Assembly (NCBI GenBank): GCA_027010905.1
Contig: JALVBA010000165.1
Location: 1-9,055 of the forward strand
Origin: Marinilabiliaceae bacterium
GTDB taxonomy: Bacteria > Bacteroidota > Bacteroidia > Bacteroidales > Marinilabiliaceae
DNA: 9,055 nt
Direction: 5' to 3'
Under the pieces are notes generated by a model, which saw only the letters and a list, made by a program, of their open reading frames with translations, was not told the DNA's origin and did no database searches. This document shows, piece after piece, positions 7,024-9,055 of this stretch. A program made the translations under genes and the position numbers. How positions within the stretch are numbered: position 1 is the first letter of the stretch; the number at the start of each line of letters is the position of its first letter.

Positions 7024-7889
7024 CAGGCACGTTTTTTAAATAAAGAAATTAATGCTTTTACATAGTCGTCATCGGTATTTACTGACACGTTATCTACTCC
7101 ACATTTACGGAATGTACTTTTGGTGGAGAGGTCATTCTCAGCCCACCACTTTTTATAGGCACTCCTTACTGCACTACTGGAAGTATCAACCCAGTTATAT
7201 TGATTAGTCTCTGCATCTTTTAGTTTAATAAGACCGATGGAGGGTATCTCCGTTTCGCGCTTGTCGTAAACTTTAAGTGCTACAACATCATGTTTTTGAT
7301 TGGCAATTTTCAGAGCATCTTCAAATCCCTCGTCAACAAAGTCGGAGATAACAAAAGCGGTACACCGTTTTTTTATTGCATTGGTAAGATATCTGAGTGC
7401 TTCAGAGATATCGGTACTTCTGTTTTCAGGCGTAAAAGTTATCAGCTCTCTTATTATATGCAGAATATGTTTCTTCCCTTTTTTAGGAGGGATGAACTTC
7501 TCTATCTTATCACTGAAAAACACAACACCAATTTTATCGTTATTCTGAATGGCCGAAAATGCCAATACAGCGGCAATCTCAGTAATCACATTTTTTTTGA
7601 AGCGAAAGCCTGTCCCGAATTCGCGCGAGCCGGAAACATCAATAAGTAACATCACTGTAAGTTCACGCTCCTCCTCAAAAATCTTGATAAAGGGGTGATT
7701 AAATCTTGCAGTCACATTCCAGTCGATATTACGAATGTCATCGCCATACTGGTACTCACGAACCTCGCTGAAAGTCATACCACGACCCTTAAAAGCCGAG
7801 TGGTACTCTCCTGCAAATATATTGTTCGAAAGCCCTCGTGTCTTTATCTCTATCTGCCTTACTTTCTTTAATAAATCAGTTGTTTCCAT
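7023..7889 (-). CDS. DUF58 domain protein (VWA-like)
   Basis: A 288-residue cytoplasmic protein without signal peptide or transmembrane segment. The DUF58 signature is clear: FKGRGMTFSEVREYQYGDD at 33-51, running into IRNIDWNVTAR at 52-62. The rest is a VWA-like fold with a DxSxS motif at D84-V-S86-G-S88 and FVISDFVDEGF at 179-189, D183 corresponding to a late metal-site position. DUF58 genes almost always sit beside moxR, and the product is probably a MoxR substrate or adaptor to the membrane VWA proteins. The ATG at 7889 is chosen because METTDLLKKVRQIEIKTR matches the family N-terminus; the longer frame from a TTG at 7916 would translate part of a repeat. An AGGAGG lies 10 bases before this ATG. 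Confidence 0.93.
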   Translation of the reverse strand: METTDLLKKVRQIEIKTRGLSNNIFAGEYHSAFKGRGMTFSEVREYQYGDDIRNIDWNVTARFNHPFIKIFEEERELTVMLLIDVSGSREFGTGFRFKKNVITEIAAVLAFSAIQNNDKIGVVFFSDKIEKFIPPKKGKKHILHIIRELITFTPENRSTDISEALRYLTNAIKKRCTAFVISDFVDEGFEDALKIANQKHDVVALKVYDKRETEIPSIGLIKLKDAETNQYNWVDTSSSAVRSAYKKWWAENDLSTKSTFRKCGVDNVSVNTDDDYVKALISLFKKRA

Positions 7890-7895
7890 AATTAT

Positions 7896-7924
7896 GGCCC
7901 CTCCTGACCTCCCCAAAGGGAAGG
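7896..7924 (-). repeat. REP-like palindromic repeat, copy 1
   Basis: On the minus strand it reads CCTTCCCTTTGGGGAGG, then TCAGGAGGGGCC. The first part is an imperfect palindrome (7908-7924) with a 3-base loop and one mismatched pair. It has the same layout as the second copy at 7996-8029 but in opposite orientation: a C-run, TTT, a G-run, then a short link and a GGGG-C tail. It overlaps the DUF58 leader. It is GC-rich against AT-rich surroundings. Similar elements are scattered in many Bacteroidetes genomes; the copy number here cannot be judged from one window. Confidence 0.75.
7898..7905 (-). promoter_or_regulatory. Shine-Dalgarno-like site of the DUF58 gene
   Basis: AGGAGGGG, read on the minus strand from 7905 to 7898, ends 8 bases before the DUF58 ATG at 7889. 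It is the only strong purine site of this kind before a gene in the window; the other starts have A- and T-rich leaders. It lies inside the REP-like repeat, so it may be accidental. Bacteroidetes ribosomes generally make little use of such sites. Confidence 0.45.
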
Positions 7925-7995
7925 TAAATTGTATTTCAGGTTTTTGATTAAACTATTACAATAAAAATCAATACTATTTGGTTAGTCCCGTATTC

Positions 7996-8029
7996 ACTCC
8001 CCCTTTGGGGGAGCTGGTGGGGGCTTCCC
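7996..8029 (+). repeat. REP-like palindromic repeat, copy 2
   Basis: The plus strand shows CTCCCCCTTTGGGGGAG at 7997-8013, a perfect 7-bp stem with a TTT loop, followed by CTGGTGGGGGCTTCCC to 8029. It abuts the moxR stop codon (8030-8032) without a gap. It pairs with the inverted copy at 7896-7924, 71 bp away. As RNA on the moxR transcript it would form a stable hairpin directly after the stop codon. There is no T-run after the stem on the minus strand, so it is not a classic intrinsic terminator. Confidence 0.85.
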
Positions 8030-9025
8030 TTACGGCACTTCAACAACATTGAGAATCTCGCTGATAATCTCTTCAGATGTAATATTGTTAGCCTCTGCCT
8101 CGTATGACAATCCGATACGGTGACGCAGAACATCATGACATACAGCTCTAACATCCTCAGGAATAACATAACCTCGGCGCTTGATAAATGCATATGCTTT
8201 CGAAGCTATTGAAAGACTGATGCTGGCACGAGGAGATGCTCCGAACGATATCATGTCGGCAAATTTCTCCAGCTTGTGATCGGCAGGAAATCTTGTTGAG
8301 AAGATAATGTCAAGAATATATTTCTCGATTTTTTCATCCATATATACGTCTTTAACAACCGAGCGGGCTCTGATAATATCATCAGGTTTTAATATTGCAG
8401 ATGCTGTGGGGAATGCTTTTGCTAGATTGTGACGAACGATAATCTGCTCCTCCTCTTTTTTAGGATAGTTGATAACCACCTTAAGCATGAAACGGTCAAC
8501 CTGTGCCTCAGGCAACGGATATGTTCCCTCCTGCTCAATAGGATTCTGAGTTGCCATTACTAAAAATGGCTTGTCGAGAGGATAGGTCTGGTCACCAATA
8601 GTAACCTGACGCTCCTGCATAGCTTCAAGCAGCGCACTCTGTACCTTAGCAGGTGCACGGTTAATCTCATCTGCCAACACAAAATTAGTGAAGATTGGTC
8701 CTTTCTTAACTAAAAACTCCTCCTTTTTCTGACTATAAATCATAGTTCCTAGAAGATCCGCCGGCAAGAGGTCAGGGGTGAACTGTATACGTGCAAACTT
8801 TGCATCAATAACCTGTGATAGGGTAGTGATAGCAAGTGTCTTTGCCAATCCCGGTACTCCTTCAAGTAGAATATGACCATCACTCAGCAAGCCAATGAGA
8901 AGACTCTCAACAAGGTGTTTTTGCCCCACAATCACCTTATTCATCTCAATGGTGACTAAATCTACAAACGAGCTCTCCTCTTTAATTCGTTCATTTATCT
9001 CTCTAAGATTAACTGATTGTTCCAT
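8030..9025 (-). CDS. moxR: MoxR-family AAA+ ATPase
   Basis: A 331-residue cytoplasmic AAA+ ATPase of the MoxR subfamily, normal in length. The P-loop is GVPGLAKT at 56-63, the Walker B LADEINR at 117-123, and sensor 1 ATQNP at 158-162. The family-specific YPLPEAQVDRFMLK is at 169-182, and sensor 2 SPRAS at 264-268. MoxR ATPases form hexamers and are thought to remodel VWA proteins and help insert cofactors or assemble complexes. Here the substrates are probably DUF58, BatA and BatB. The ATG at 9025 is preceded by a run of nine As and no Shine-Dalgarno site. The gene is probably first or near first in the operon, but only 30 bp of upstream sequence is present, with no clear TAnnTTTG element, so the promoter lies outside or is not recognisable. 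The stop codon touches a REP-like repeat. Confidence 0.96.
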   Translation of the reverse strand: MEQSVNLREINERIKEESSFVDLVTIEMNKVIVGQKHLVESLLIGLLSDGHILLEGVPGLAKTLAITTLSQVIDAKFARIQFTPDLLPADLLGTMIYSQKKEEFLVKKGPIFTNFVLADEINRAPAKVQSALLEAMQERQVTIGDQTYPLDKPFLVMATQNPIEQEGTYPLPEAQVDRFMLKVVINYPKKEEEQIIVRHNLAKAFPTASAILKPDDIIRARSVVKDVYMDEKIEKYILDIIFSTRFPADHKLEKFADMISFGASPRASISLSIASKAYAFIKRRGYVIPEDVRAVCHDVLRHRIGLSYEAEANNITSEEIISEILNVVEVP

Positions 9026-9055
9026 AGTTAATTTTTTTTTATTTGTAATTTATTG

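Noticed and set aside
7890..7916. Nine-residue N-terminal extension of DUF58 from a TTG at 7916
   Set aside because: The extension (MGRSGGAII) is encoded by the repeat, and the internal ATG at 7889 gives the family-typical start.
7997..8013. Intrinsic terminator after moxR
   Set aside because: The stem is strong, but on the minus strand it is not followed by a T-run, and DUF58 downstream appears to belong to the same operon. Partial attenuation is still possible.
7896..8029. Ends of an insertion sequence or a miniature transposon (MITE)
   Set aside because: Each copy is itself a short palindrome with a tail, and the 71 bp between them shows no coding sequence or target-site duplication that I can see; a REP-like pair explains it better.
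7948..8193. Minus-strand open frame of 81 residues spanning the REP-like repeat and the moxR 3' end
   Set aside because: It is an out-of-frame shadow of moxR running into the repeat; no family resemblance and no start signal.
1..9055. An entirely new biological system
   Set aside because: All eight complete genes fit the known moxR-Bat operon; what is unusual lies in repeats and paralogy, not in unknown genes.

Overview
The window is almost entirely one minus-strand gene cluster, read from high to low coordinates: moxR, a DUF58 gene, a BatD-like membrane protein gene, batA, batB, batC, batD and batE. This is the Bacteroidetes aerotolerance (Bat) operon. The gene order, AT-rich leaders mostly without Shine-Dalgarno sites, and the protein families all point to a member of Bacteroidota, most likely the order Bacteroidales. 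I cannot name the genus. No mobile-element gene, RNA gene or CRISPR array is visible.

Layout: positions 1-126 hold nothing I can support. Positions 127-363 on the plus strand carry what looks like the C-terminal remnant of a DUF3298/RsiV-type protein, overlapping the 3' end of batE tail to tail. batE (347-1099) and batD (1102-2913) are 2 bp apart. A 95-bp gap with two families of short direct repeats separates batD from batC (3009-3740), and batC is 6 bp from batB (3747-4802). A 79-bp gap with a heptad tandem repeat precedes batA (4882-5874, upstream in transcription). A 69-bp gap follows, then the BatD-like gene (5944-7023), which overlaps the DUF58 gene (7023-7889) by one base. A 140-bp gap holding an inverted pair of REP-like palindromic repeats separates DUF58 from moxR (8030-9025).

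How the genes work together: MoxR is a cytoplasmic AAA+ ATPase that in this family is thought to act as a chaperone-like remodeller of von Willebrand A (VWA) proteins. DUF58, BatA and BatB all carry VWA-like metal-binding motifs. BatA and BatB are membrane-anchored, with the VWA domain between N- and C-terminal transmembrane segments. BatC and BatE are exported tetratricopeptide-repeat (TPR) proteins. BatD and the BatD-like protein have a signal peptide, a periplasmic beta-rich region, one transmembrane helix and a cytoplasmic helical tail. Together they look like an envelope complex remodelled by MoxR. Its cellular role is unsettled: it was linked to aerotolerance in Bacteroides fragilis, but a direct oxidative-stress function is not established across species.

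The system itself is known. The less ordinary points are the paired-paralogue construction of the operon (BatA/BatB, BatC/BatE, BatD/BatD-like), the REP-like inverted pair that appears to supply the DUF58 ribosome-binding site, three intergenic gaps each carrying a different repeat, the repeat-expanded linker in BatC, and the decayed gene at the operon's end.
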